Assembly (NCBI GenBank): GCA_016870425.1
Contig: VGBQ01000013.1
Span: 1-23,423, forward strand
Length of the DNA: 23,423 bases
Direction of reading: 5' to 3'
Origin: Actinomycetota bacterium
GTDB taxonomy: Bacteria; Actinomycetota; Actinomycetes; S36-B12
Part shown: piece after piece, positions 6,830 to 13,281 of the stretch
Numbering within the stretch: the stretch's first letter is position 1
Layout of the letters: each line of letters starts with the position of its first letter
Translations under genes and position numbers: made by a program
Notes under the pieces: model-generated
Seen by the model: the letters and a program-made list of their open reading frames with translations, nothing else
Told to the model about the DNA's origin: nothing
The model's database searches: none

Positions 6830-7471
6830 GTGACGCAGGCACGACCGAGCATCGTGGTGGCCGAGGACGAAGCCGTCATCCGCATGGATCTTGTCGAGTT
6901 GCTCCGCGAGGAGGGCTATCCCGTTGTCGGGCAGGCCGCCGATGGCGAGACGGCTGTGGCCGAGATCCTGGGTCGCGGCCCGGATGTCGCGCTCGTCGAC
7001 ATTGCCATGCCCGGGCTCGATGGCATCGAGGTCACTCGGCGCGTGAGTGAGCGCACCGCTGTCGTGGTCGTGACGGCGTTCGGGCAGCGCGAGCGAGTCG
7101 CGCAGGCCCGCGATGCGGGGGCGATGGGCTACCTCATCAAGCCGGTGGGCCGAGACGATCTGATGCCGGCGATCGAGATGGCATGGTCGGGATGGCTCAC
7201 CCTGCGCGATGTCCGAGGGATCGCCGTGGAGTCGGCCGCTGCAGCGGAGCGCGCCGAGCAACGCCTCGCCGATCGCAGAGACGTCGAGCGTGCCAAGGGC
7301 GTCGTGGCCGAGCGGCTCGGCATGGGCGAGGAGGAGGCCTACCGCTGGCTGCGCCAGGCGGCAATGGATGCTCGGCTCCCGCTCGTGGACGTCGCCCGGG
7401 AGGTCATCGCCACGCGGGTCGCGGAGCACCACCCGCCCAGCGGAGACGGCCCCAAGGTCACGAATCGGTAA
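6830..7471 (+). CDS. pdtaR: ANTAR-domain response regulator, PdtaR-like
   Basis: Two-component regulator that acts on RNA: phosphorylated ANTAR proteins bind paired hairpins in leaders and prevent termination. The receiver domain (about 6-120) has the acidic pocket Glu12-Asp13, phospho-acceptor Asp57 in LVDIAMPGLDG, Thr82 and Lys104 in YLIKPV. The C-terminal ANTAR domain (about 145-200) shows the helical pattern RRDVERAKGVVAERLGMGEEEAYRWLRQAAMD. Length 213 residues agrees with mycobacterial PdtaR. The GTG start fits a leaderless transcript. No histidine kinase is present here; in mycobacteria the partner PdtaS is encoded elsewhere. It lies directly upstream of livK with a 140-base gap, so livK is a natural target to test. 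Confidence 0.92.
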   Translation: MTQARPSIVVAEDEAVIRMDLVELLREEGYPVVGQAADGETAVAEILGRGPDVALVDIAMPGLDGIEVTRRVSERTAVVVVTAFGQRERVAQARDAGAMGYLIKPVGRDDLMPAIEMAWSGWLTLRDVRGIAVESAAAAERAEQRLADRRDVERAKGVVAERLGMGEEEAYRWLRQAAMDARLPLVDVAREVIATRVAEHHPPSGDGPKVTNR

Positions 7472-7611
7472 CGGGCCGTGTCACGGTTTCCTAACCATCG
7501 GATGACGATCGCCGGGGGCGATAGCGACGGACGGGCGTTCCCGCGGTAGGTTCGTCTCACCAGCACGGCGGGCCGCGCGTTCGCGACCCGCTACCCCTTA
7601 AGGAGAAATTG
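7472..7611 (+). promoter_or_regulatory. livK upstream region with two short palindromes and a ribosome binding site
   Basis: The gap between pdtaR and livK holds CCGTGTCACGG (7476-7486), an 11-bp palindrome. It also holds ATCGCC-GGG-GGCGAT (7508-7522), a six-pair hairpin with a three-base loop. A possible -10 TAGGTT lies at 7547-7552 without a good -35. AAGGAG (7600-7605) sits six bases before the ATG at 7612. Neither hairpin has the six-base loop expected of an ANTAR target, so I assign no riboregulator. Confidence 0.35.
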
Positions 7612-8958
7612 ATGATCCGACGCAGCCCGATTGCGGGGGCAGTCGTGGTCCTCGGCGCCGCGAGCCTTGTGCTCGCCGCGTGCGGTGGCAGCAGCAGCAC
7701 TTCGGAGTCCTCGAGCGCCGCACCGGCCTCGAGCTCCGCAGCGCCCGCTCCGTCATCGTCGTCCGCCGAGCCCGCACCCTCGTCAGACTGCAAGAACACC
7801 CAGCTCAAGATCGGCACGCTGCTGCCGGCGACGGGCAGCCTCGCCTACCTCGGCCCGCCCGAGTTCGCAGGCGTTGACCTCGCCGTCAAGGAGATCGACG
7901 CCGACGGTGGAGTCCTCGGTCAGCCCGTGGTCAACGAGTACGGCGACTCCGGCGACACCGAGACCGACATCGCATCGCAGACCGTCGACTCGCACCTTCA
8001 GAAGGGCGTGCAGGCGATCATCGGCGCTGCGTCTTCCGGTGTGACCTTCACGGTCATCGACAAGATCACCAGCAACGGCGTGCTTCAGATCTCGCCGGCC
8101 AACACCGCTCCCTCGCTCACGGACTACCCGGACAACGGCCTGTACTTCCGTACCGCGCCGTCCGACGCCCTCCAGGGCGCCGTCCAGGCCTCCAACGCGA
8201 TCGACAACGGGTTCACCACGGGCGCCTCGATCGCCCGCAAGGATCCCTACGGTGAGGGCCTGCAGAATGCCTTCGTTGCGGAGTTCGAGGCGGGCGGTGG
8301 CACTGTCACCGAGGCCCTGACCTACGACCCCACCGCCGCGTCCTTCGAGGCCGAGGTGGCCAAGATCGCCGCGACGAACCCCGAGTTCGTGCAGGTCGTC
8401 GGCTTCGATGAGAGCACCAAGCTCATCCAGGAGATGATCAAGCAGGGCATCGGCCCGCAGGACGTCCAGATCTACCTCGCCGACGGCAACCTGTCGACGA
8501 CGGCGTTCAAGGACTTCCCGAAGGACACGATGACCGGCGTGATCGGCACCGTGCCGACGGGCGATCCCTCGGTGGACATCGAGGCCTTCAACGCCAAGCT
8601 CCTCGAGCAGGATCCGGCGCTGACGGACTTCGCTTACGGCGCTCAGGCCTACGACGCGACGATCCTCGTCGCGCTTGCGGCCGAGTACGCCGGCTGCGCT
8701 GACGGCACCGCGATCGCTGCGGCCATGCCGATGATCGCCAACGCTGACGCTGGTGGCGAGGCTTGCGGCACCTACGCCGACTGCCTCGCGATCATCCAGG
8801 CTGGCGGCCAGCCCAACTACGACGGTGTGACCGGCCCGCTGGACTTCAACGAGTACGGCGATCCCAAGTCGGCAACCATCGACGTGGTGCAGTACATCAC
8901 GAACACGAAGTTCGAGAGCATCGAGGTCGTCGGACCGGTCGAGGTCCCCGTCCCGTAA
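7612..8958 (+). CDS. livK: Branched-chain amino-acid ABC transporter substrate-binding lipoprotein
   Basis: Extracytoplasmic type I periplasmic-binding-fold protein that delivers leucine, isoleucine or valine (or a related compound) to LivHMGF. The signal peptide ends in the lipobox LAAC with lipidated Cys24. A low-complexity Ser/Ala/Pro linker (about 25-58) spaces the binding domain from the membrane. The domain opens KIGTLLPATGSLAYLGPPEFAGVDLAVKEI and has the AIIGAASSGVT ligand loop. A late cysteine pair lies in GGEACGTYADCLAI. I chose ATG 7612 over the in-frame TTG at 7609 because AAGGAG is six bases from the ATG. The 448 residues include the long linker. The permease genes lie 1.6 kb away on the other strand. 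Ligand identity is inferred from the family and neighbours. Confidence 0.92.
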   Translation: MIRRSPIAGAVVVLGAASLVLAACGGSSSTSESSSAAPASSSAAPAPSSSSAEPAPSSDCKNTQLKIGTLLPATGSLAYLGPPEFAGVDLAVKEIDADGGVLGQPVVNEYGDSGDTETDIASQTVDSHLQKGVQAIIGAASSGVTFTVIDKITSNGVLQISPANTAPSLTDYPDNGLYFRTAPSDALQGAVQASNAIDNGFTTGASIARKDPYGEGLQNAFVAEFEAGGGTVTEALTYDPTAASFEAEVAKIAATNPEFVQVVGFDESTKLIQEMIKQGIGPQDVQIYLADGNLSTTAFKDFPKDTMTGVIGTVPTGDPSVDIEAFNAKLLEQDPALTDFAYGAQAYDATILVALAAEYAGCADGTAIAAAMPMIANADAGGEACGTYADCLAIIQAGGQPNYDGVTGPLDFNEYGDPKSATIDVVQYITNTKFESIEVVGPVEVPVP

Positions 8959-8972
8959 GCACGTAGCTCAAT

Positions 8973-9006
8973 CAGGAGGCCCGGTCCGCATGGACCGGGC
9001 CTCCTG
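8973..9006 (+). terminator. Strong hairpin terminator after livK
   Basis: A perfect 15-pair stem (8973-8987 with 8992-9006) closes a GCAT loop, 14 bases after the livK stop. There is no run of T after it, which is common for terminators in high-GC actinobacteria. Confidence 0.8.
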
Positions 9007-9032
9007 CATGTGTGGGCCGGGCGGCGGAGCCT

Positions 9033-9092
9033 GCCGGCCGCCGGCCCCGCCACTCGCCGGCCGCCGGCCCCGCCACTCGCCGGCCCCGCCAC
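9033..9092. repeat. GC-only tandem repeat, 23-bp unit
   Basis: Two identical 23-bp units at 9033-9055 and 9056-9078 are followed by a shortened copy at 9079-9092. The third has lost the inner GCCGGCC-type segment but keeps GCCGGCCCCGCCAC. The units contain overlapping GCCGGC palindromes. The array lies between the livK terminator and the left palindromic element. With those two features, the 314 bases between livK and the nuclease gene are mostly accounted for; 9156-9272 shows no clear signal. Confidence 0.85.
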
Positions 9093-9099
9093 CAGTTGA

Positions 9100-9155
9100 A
9101 ATGCGACCGTTATCGGCATTCCGGCGGCCCCGAGACCACCGATAACGGTCGCATT
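9100..9155. repeat. 56-bp palindromic element, left copy
   Basis: The arm AATGCGACCGTTATCGG (9100-9116) is repeated exactly as its reverse complement at 9139-9155, giving a perfect 17-pair stem around a 22-base centre. The reverse complement of the whole 56 bases aligns without gaps to 10405-10460 at 46 of 56 positions, including the centre, so these are inverted copies of one element. It sits 117 bases before the nuclease gene start. It could be a REP- or MITE-like element end, an operator for the winged-helix protein, or both. Confidence 0.9.
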
Positions 9156-9272
9156 CGGGTCGGGGACGCGGCCTCGGGCCGGCGTGTTGTCCCCAAGGGA
9201 GGCTGCGCGCGGTCATCCACCGGGGTGAGCGCAGCCGGCGACCTTGGCGATCGTGGGGCGCAGGGTGGCCGC

Positions 9273-10325
9273 ATGACGTCAAGACGTATGCGCGAGCTCG
9301 CTCACGACATCGAGACCTTTGCGGGACGTGCTCCCTTCACGGCGGCCGACGCCGCGGACCGGGGGATCTCCCCGGACCGCCTGGCCCACGCGGTGCGCGT
9401 GGGAGAGTTGCACCGCATCACACGAGGCAACTATGCGTTGAGAGACGAGCCGATGGACTTGGCGCGTCATCACCTGGGCCTTCTGACCCAACGGGGAATC
9501 CCTGGCGTGGTCGGCTGCACGAGGGCGGCCGACAGCTGGGGAGTCGCCACGTTCGGCAGTGTCGGCGCAGTCTCCGCCGCACCGCTCACCATCCTCGTCC
9601 CTCCGGGATCGGAGGTGCGCCGGGGCACCCGCTACGGCGTACGACTCCGGGTGGCTGACATCGACCCGGTGGACATCCGCATCGTCGACGGCGTGCCCAT
9701 GACGGGCCCCATGCGGACCGGACTCGACATCGCCCGGGATACTGGCAGATGCCGACCTTCGGCGCTGGTGCCGCTGTCGAGCGGCGTGCGCGCGGAGCTT
9801 GCTTGGGCACTCGGGGTGGAGGGCCCTGCATCTGCCCGGGAGGTGACCGACTGCCTCCATGGGGACGCACGTGTGAGGATCGAGCTGCTGGCCTCCCTGG
9901 CCGACATGGTGGGCCGCGTCAATGGCTACGGCATGAAGTGGGTCAGGAGGGTGCTCGCTGACGTGGAGCCCTTGCTCGAGACTGCCCTCGAAGGGTTGGC
10001 ATGGTCCGTGATCACGGCCACGGATCTGCCGCGACCTCAGCCTCAGGTGTGGATCCGGGGGGCAAGCGGCAAGCGCTACCGGGCTGATTTCCTCATCGCC
10101 GGCGTGGTTGTCCTTGAAGCCGACGGGGCCGTGAAGTACTCCAGCCTCACCCCGTGGCAGGAGAAGAAGCGACAGCACGACCTCGAGGCAGCCGGCTACT
10201 GGGTGGTGCGCTGCACCTGGGAGGAACTCCTCCGCCGGCCGCATGAGGTGATCGATCGGGTTCGGCTCGCGCTGGAACGTGCGACCCTGGCTGCCTCGTG
10301 GCGTGACGTGCATGGGCTCAGATAA
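9273..10325 (+). CDS. AbiEi-like winged-helix plus DUF559 (Vsr-like) nuclease-fold protein
   Basis: Single 350-residue protein with two recognisable parts. The N-terminus (about 11-58) has the winged-helix form FTAADAADRGISPDRLAHAVRVGELHRITRGNYAL seen in AbiEi-type antitoxin proteins. A middle region (about 60-200) resembles the AbiEi body. The C-terminus (about 235-330) fits DUF559, a PD-(D/E)XK fold related to Vsr. It has Glu236/Glu240, Asp272 in RYRADFLI, Glu282 and Asp284 in VLEADGAVKY, then KKRQHDLEAAGYWVVR. The catalytic set seems intact. ATG 9273 is chosen because homology begins just after it; ATG 9288 is possible and neither has a good ribosome site. Codons such as TTG, AGA, ACA and CGA are more frequent than in neighbours. 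No partner toxin gene is present. Biological role unknown. Confidence 0.75.
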   Translation: MTSRRMRELAHDIETFAGRAPFTAADAADRGISPDRLAHAVRVGELHRITRGNYALRDEPMDLARHHLGLLTQRGIPGVVGCTRAADSWGVATFGSVGAVSAAPLTILVPPGSEVRRGTRYGVRLRVADIDPVDIRIVDGVPMTGPMRTGLDIARDTGRCRPSALVPLSSGVRAELAWALGVEGPASAREVTDCLHGDARVRIELLASLADMVGRVNGYGMKWVRRVLADVEPLLETALEGLAWSVITATDLPRPQPQVWIRGASGKRYRADFLIAGVVVLEADGAVKYSSLTPWQEKKRQHDLEAAGYWVVRCTWEELLRRPHEVIDRVRLALERATLAASWRDVHGLR

Positions 10326-10350
10326 GCCCGGCATCTACTCAGCACATCGG

Positions 10351-10371
10351 GGCGCCGCATGCTGCGGCCCC
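10351..10371 (+). terminator. Possible terminator after the nuclease gene
   Basis: GCCGCA (10354-10359) pairs with TGCGGC (10363-10368) around a three-base loop, extended by two G-C pairs after one mismatch. It starts 25 bases after the stop codon and has no T run. A second palindrome, GTGTGACTCACAC, follows at 10377-10389. Confidence 0.45.
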
Positions 10372-10404
10372 AAGGAGTGTGACTCACACTGCAGTCACGG
10401 CCCA

Positions 10405-10460
10405 AATGCGACCGCCGTTGGTGGTCTCGGCGCCCGCGGAGTGCCGACAACGGTCGCATC
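10405..10460. repeat. 56-bp palindromic element, right copy (inverted relative to left)
   Basis: It begins AATGCGACCG (10405-10414) and ends CGGTCGCAT plus C (10451-10460), which pair over nine positions. The inner part of the left arm has diverged (CCGTTGG against TTATCGG). The centre TGGTCTCGG (10422-10430) and the trailing GTG-CCGACAACGG match the reverse complement of the left copy. Its stem is weaker than that of the left copy, so this copy looks older or degraded. It lies 79 bases after the nuclease stop and 93 bases before the livF stop. Positions 10461-10553 hold nothing further that I can name. Confidence 0.85.
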
Positions 10461-10553
10461 CGGCACGGCCGCATTCGACGCGTCCCACGTGCTGAGTGAG
10501 GGGCGACCCAACAGCATGCTGCGGCTGCGGCGAACGTCGGGATGATGAGCGGA

Positions 10554-11411
10554 CTACGCCTGAGCGAGTGTGCCGAGGTAGAGCTCGATGACCTTGGGGT
10601 CATTGGCCAGTTGGCTTCCCGTGCCCGTGTAGGCGTTCTTCCCCTGGTCCAGGACATAGCCGCGATCGACGATCTGCAGGCATCTCGCCGCGTTCTGCTC
10701 GACGATGACCACCGTCACACCCGCGGCGTTGATGCCCTTGACGTTGACGAACACCTCGTCCTGGAGCGCGGGGGACAGACCGGCGCTGGGTTCGTCGAGG
10801 AGGAGGACGCTGGGGTTCATCATGAGGGCCCGACCCATGGCCACCATCTGGCGTTCGCCACCGGACAGCGAGCCGGCTCGTTGGTTGCGACGGTCGGCCA
10901 TCGTGGGGAAGATCGAGATGATGCGCTCGAACTGCTCCTTGAAGAGCTTCGGATTCTGGTAGCAGCCGACCTGGAAGTTCTCCTCGATCGTCAGCGAGGG
11001 GAAGACGTTATTGTTCTGCGGGACAAAACCAACACCCTCCTTGACGAGAGCGTCGGCCCGGAGGTTCGTGATGTCCCGGCCGCGCAGCGTGACCTTGCCC
11101 GAGTAGACGCGGACCAGGCCGAACATCGCCTTGAGTAGCGTGGACTTGCCCGCACCGTTGGGTCCGATGATCCCGACGAGCTCGCCCTCCTTCGCCGTGA
11201 GCGAGCAGCCATTGAGGATGTTGACCCCGGGGAAGTACCCGGCCGTCAGGTCATCGGCATGCAGGACGTAGTCGCCCTCGCCGGGGACCATGGGGCCGGG
11301 GGTGCTGAGCTGCTCGGCGTTGAGGTCGATCTCCTGCTCGAAGACAGGGAGTTCGCTGGGGTCGTTCTCCTCGCCCGGCTGGATCCCGGCCCTCGGGTCG
11401 AAACCGCTCAT
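10554..11411 (-). CDS. livF: Branched-chain amino-acid ABC transporter ATP-binding protein LivF
   Basis: One of the two nucleotide-binding subunits that drive the LivHM permease. The 285 residues carry Walker A GPNGAGKST (83-91), the Q-loop VPQNNNVFP (Gln132), ABC signature LSGGERQM (182-189) and Walker B VLLLDEP (202-208). VIVEQNA, the LivF form of the H-loop, follows. LivF proteins are usually near 235 residues. Here an acidic, proline-rich N-terminal extension of about 48 residues (GEENDPSELPVFEQEIDLN) precedes the first beta strand YVLHADDLTAGY. The ATG start overlaps the livG stop as ATGA, so the extension is really in frame and coupled. It is the last gene of livHMGF. Confidence 0.95.
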   Translation of the reverse strand: MSGFDPRAGIQPGEENDPSELPVFEQEIDLNAEQLSTPGPMVPGEGDYVLHADDLTAGYFPGVNILNGCSLTAKEGELVGIIGPNGAGKSTLLKAMFGLVRVYSGKVTLRGRDITNLRADALVKEGVGFVPQNNNVFPSLTIEENFQVGCYQNPKLFKEQFERIISIFPTMADRRNQRAGSLSGGERQMVAMGRALMMNPSVLLLDEPSAGLSPALQDEVFVNVKGINAAGVTVVIVEQNAARCLQIVDRGYVLDQGKNAYTGTGSQLANDPKVIELYLGTLAQA

Positions 11412-12292
11412 GCTGTTGTCCCCTCCGTGAGCGACTCGCCGCTGGCCGTGAGCTGCTGGTCGTGGTGCGCGCCCAGGTATGCGTCGATGACGCGCTGATC
11501 GCGCATGACGCTGTCGGGCTGCCCCTCGGCGATGATCTTCCCCTGAGCCATGACGATCACCCAGTCGCTCACGTCGCGGACCATGTCCATGTCGTGCTCG
11601 ACGAAGACGACGGTCGTGCCTTCCTCGCGAATGTCGCGGATGTGGTCAAGGAGGCTCTGCTTCAGTGCCGGGTTGACGCCGGCCATGGGCTCATCGAGCA
11701 GGACCAGATCGGGCTCGAGCATCAGCGCCCGCGCCATCTCCAGCAGCTTGCGCTGCCCGCCGGACAGGGAACCGGCGAAGTCCGAGGCCTTGGCGGCGAG
11801 ATTGAAGCGCTCGAGCAGCACCATGGCGCGCTCTTTGTTCTTCTTCTCCTGCGCCTTCCAGGTGAAGGGGAAGACGGAGGCGACCATGCTCTCGCCCGTC
11901 TGCCCTCCCGCTCCGAGGAGCATGTTGTCCAGCACGGTGAGACGGGACAGGCTCTTGGTGAGCTGGAAGGTGCGCACCATCCCTCGTCGGGCGAGTCGAT
12001 GCGGAGGCGTGTTGGTGATGGTGGCACCGGCGAAGGTCCAGGAGCCGGCGTCGGCCTTGTCGAATCCGCTGAGGACATTGAAGAAGGTCGACTTGCCCGC
12101 GCCGTTGGGGCCGATGAGGGCGGTGATGGCCCCCTTCTGGATCTCGACGTGGGTGACGTCCACCGCGACGAGGCCACCGAAGTGGCGGTTGACGCCGTCG
12201 GCTACCAGCAGGGGCTCAGGCTTGGGCGCCCCTGGCTCAGGGGTGACACTTGCGAGAGCGGAGACGGCCTGAGCCGCGATCTCACCGGGCAT
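11408..12292 (-). CDS. livG: Branched-chain amino-acid ABC transporter ATP-binding protein LivG
   Basis: Second nucleotide-binding subunit. Numbering from the ATG at 12292, Walker A GPNGAGKST is at 61-69. RRGMVRTFQLTKSL follows as the Q-loop region, then LSGGQRKLLEMARAL (signature), LVLLDEPMAGVNP (Walker B) and VVFVEHDMDMV with the switch histidine. I prefer ATG 12292 (MPGEIAAQ) over the in-frame ATG at 12319, because AGAAGGAG lies ten bases upstream of 12292. It gives 294 residues and an 11-base overlap with livM. A 25-residue Ala/Pro-rich lead precedes the ATPase fold. Confidence 0.94.
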   Translation of the reverse strand: MPGEIAAQAVSALASVTPEPGAPKPEPLLVADGVNRHFGGLVAVDVTHVEIQKGAITALIGPNGAGKSTFFNVLSGFDKADAGSWTFAGATITNTPPHRLARRGMVRTFQLTKSLSRLTVLDNMLLGAGGQTGESMVASVFPFTWKAQEKKNKERAMVLLERFNLAAKASDFAGSLSGGQRKLLEMARALMLEPDLVLLDEPMAGVNPALKQSLLDHIRDIREEGTTVVFVEHDMDMVRDVSDWVIVMAQGKIIAEGQPDSVMRDQRVIDAYLGAHHDQQLTASGESLTEGTTA

Positions 12293-13280
12293 CGAGGGCC
12301 AACTCCTTCTTGTCTCCAAGGATCCCCTGGGGTCGGAAGACCATGAGGGCCATGAGTCCCAGTCCCACGAGGATGAAGCGGATGGGGCCCACCTGGGTGG
12401 GCTCCATGAAGGTGATGGTGCCGTTGTCGATCAGCAGGAGCAGGAACTGCTCGATGAAGACCAGGAGGAACCAGAAGATGATGGCGCCCACCACGGGTCC
12501 CAGAACCCGCGCGGCTCCACCCAGGATGAGGATCGTGTAGCAGAAGAACGTGAATGCCGGCACGAAGGAGTCGGGCTGCACGGACTGCTTGGCGACGGCC
12601 CAGAAGATCCCGCCGAGGGTGCCGAAGATGCCACCGAGGATGAGCGCCTGCATCTTGCGCAGGTAGGTGCTCTTGCCCAGGGAGCGCACGGCGTCCTCAT
12701 CCTCGCGAATGCCCTTGAGCACGCGGCCCCACGGACTGCGCATCAGTGCCCACGTGAGGAGCAGAAGCAGGATGATCACGACCCAGCCGACGGTGACGAC
12801 CCAGGCGTCGTTGCGGGTGTAGCTCAGGGGGCCGAGATCGAAGCGATCCTGCTCGGGGAAGGGGTTGAGGGCGTAGAACTCCGCGCCCATCTTGCCGTTG
12901 ATGCCCTGTGCGCCGCCGAGCGCATCCGTGGATTTGAACACCAGGCGGATGATCTCGCCCGCGGCGATCGTCACGATGGCGAGATAGTCAGCCCTCAATC
13001 GGAGGGTCGGTACGCCGAGGATGAGCGCGAGCACGACCGAGAGGAGGATGCCGTAAAGGATCGCGACCCACAGGTTGGGCACGAAGACGCTGCCCTGCCA
13101 CTGGATCATGAAAACGCCGATGGCGTAGGAGCCGACAGCGACAAAGGCGATCTGGCCGAAGTTGAGCAGGCCTGTGTAGCCGAACTGGATGTTGAGGCCC
13201 ATCGTCGCGAGCAGGTAGATGATTGCCGTGACCCCGATGGCCTGGGAAATTGACTGGGTGAGGACGAATCCCATATCCAT
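12282..13280 (-). CDS. livM: Branched-chain amino-acid ABC transporter permease LivM
   Basis: Integral membrane subunit of the transporter. The 332 residues have about nine hydrophobic segments. LivM hallmarks are GLNIQFGYTGLLNFGQIAFVAVGSYAIG near the N-terminus, PTLRLRADYLAIVTIAAGEIIR, the cytoplasmic coupling loop SPWGRVLKGIREDEDAVRSLGKSTYLRK, and GPVVGAIIFWFLL later on. It ends FRPQGILGDKKELALDAR. The ATG at 13280 lies one base after the livH stop, with AGGGTGG seven bases upstream. The gene overlaps livG by 11 bases. Normal composition and length. Confidence 0.94.
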   Translation of the reverse strand: MDMGFVLTQSISQAIGVTAIIYLLATMGLNIQFGYTGLLNFGQIAFVAVGSYAIGVFMIQWQGSVFVPNLWVAILYGILLSVVLALILGVPTLRLRADYLAIVTIAAGEIIRLVFKSTDALGGAQGINGKMGAEFYALNPFPEQDRFDLGPLSYTRNDAWVVTVGWVVIILLLLLTWALMRSPWGRVLKGIREDEDAVRSLGKSTYLRKMQALILGGIFGTLGGIFWAVAKQSVQPDSFVPAFTFFCYTILILGGAARVLGPVVGAIIFWFLLVFIEQFLLLLIDNGTITFMEPTQVGPIRFILVGLGLMALMVFRPQGILGDKKELALDAR

Positions 13281-13281
13281 G

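Noticed and set aside
9033..9092. Short CRISPR array
   Set aside because: The units are directly adjacent without unique spacers and no cas gene is present.
9012..9272. An 87-residue N-terminal extension of the nuclease protein
   Set aside because: The frame runs through the tandem repeat and the palindrome. The winged-helix homology begins after ATG 9273.
9273..10325. A two-gene AbiE toxin-antitoxin locus
   Set aside because: No AbiEii nucleotidyltransferase gene is adjacent. The protein carries its own DUF559-like domain, so the classical pair is not supported.
10357..10525. Target-site duplication formed by the 12-bp sequence GCATGCTGCGGC at 10357-10368 and 10514-10525
   Set aside because: Both copies lie on the right side of the cassette, not on opposite sides. 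One is part of the likely terminator hairpin.
12293..12319. Earlier livG start at ATG 12319
   Set aside because: It has a worse ribosome site than ATG 12292 and would overlap livM by 38 bases.
11462..12346. 294-residue forward open frame opposite livG
   Set aside because: It is the mirror of a confident ABC ATPase gene. Its composition (His, Asp, Gly, Leu) is what the complementary frame of such a gene gives.
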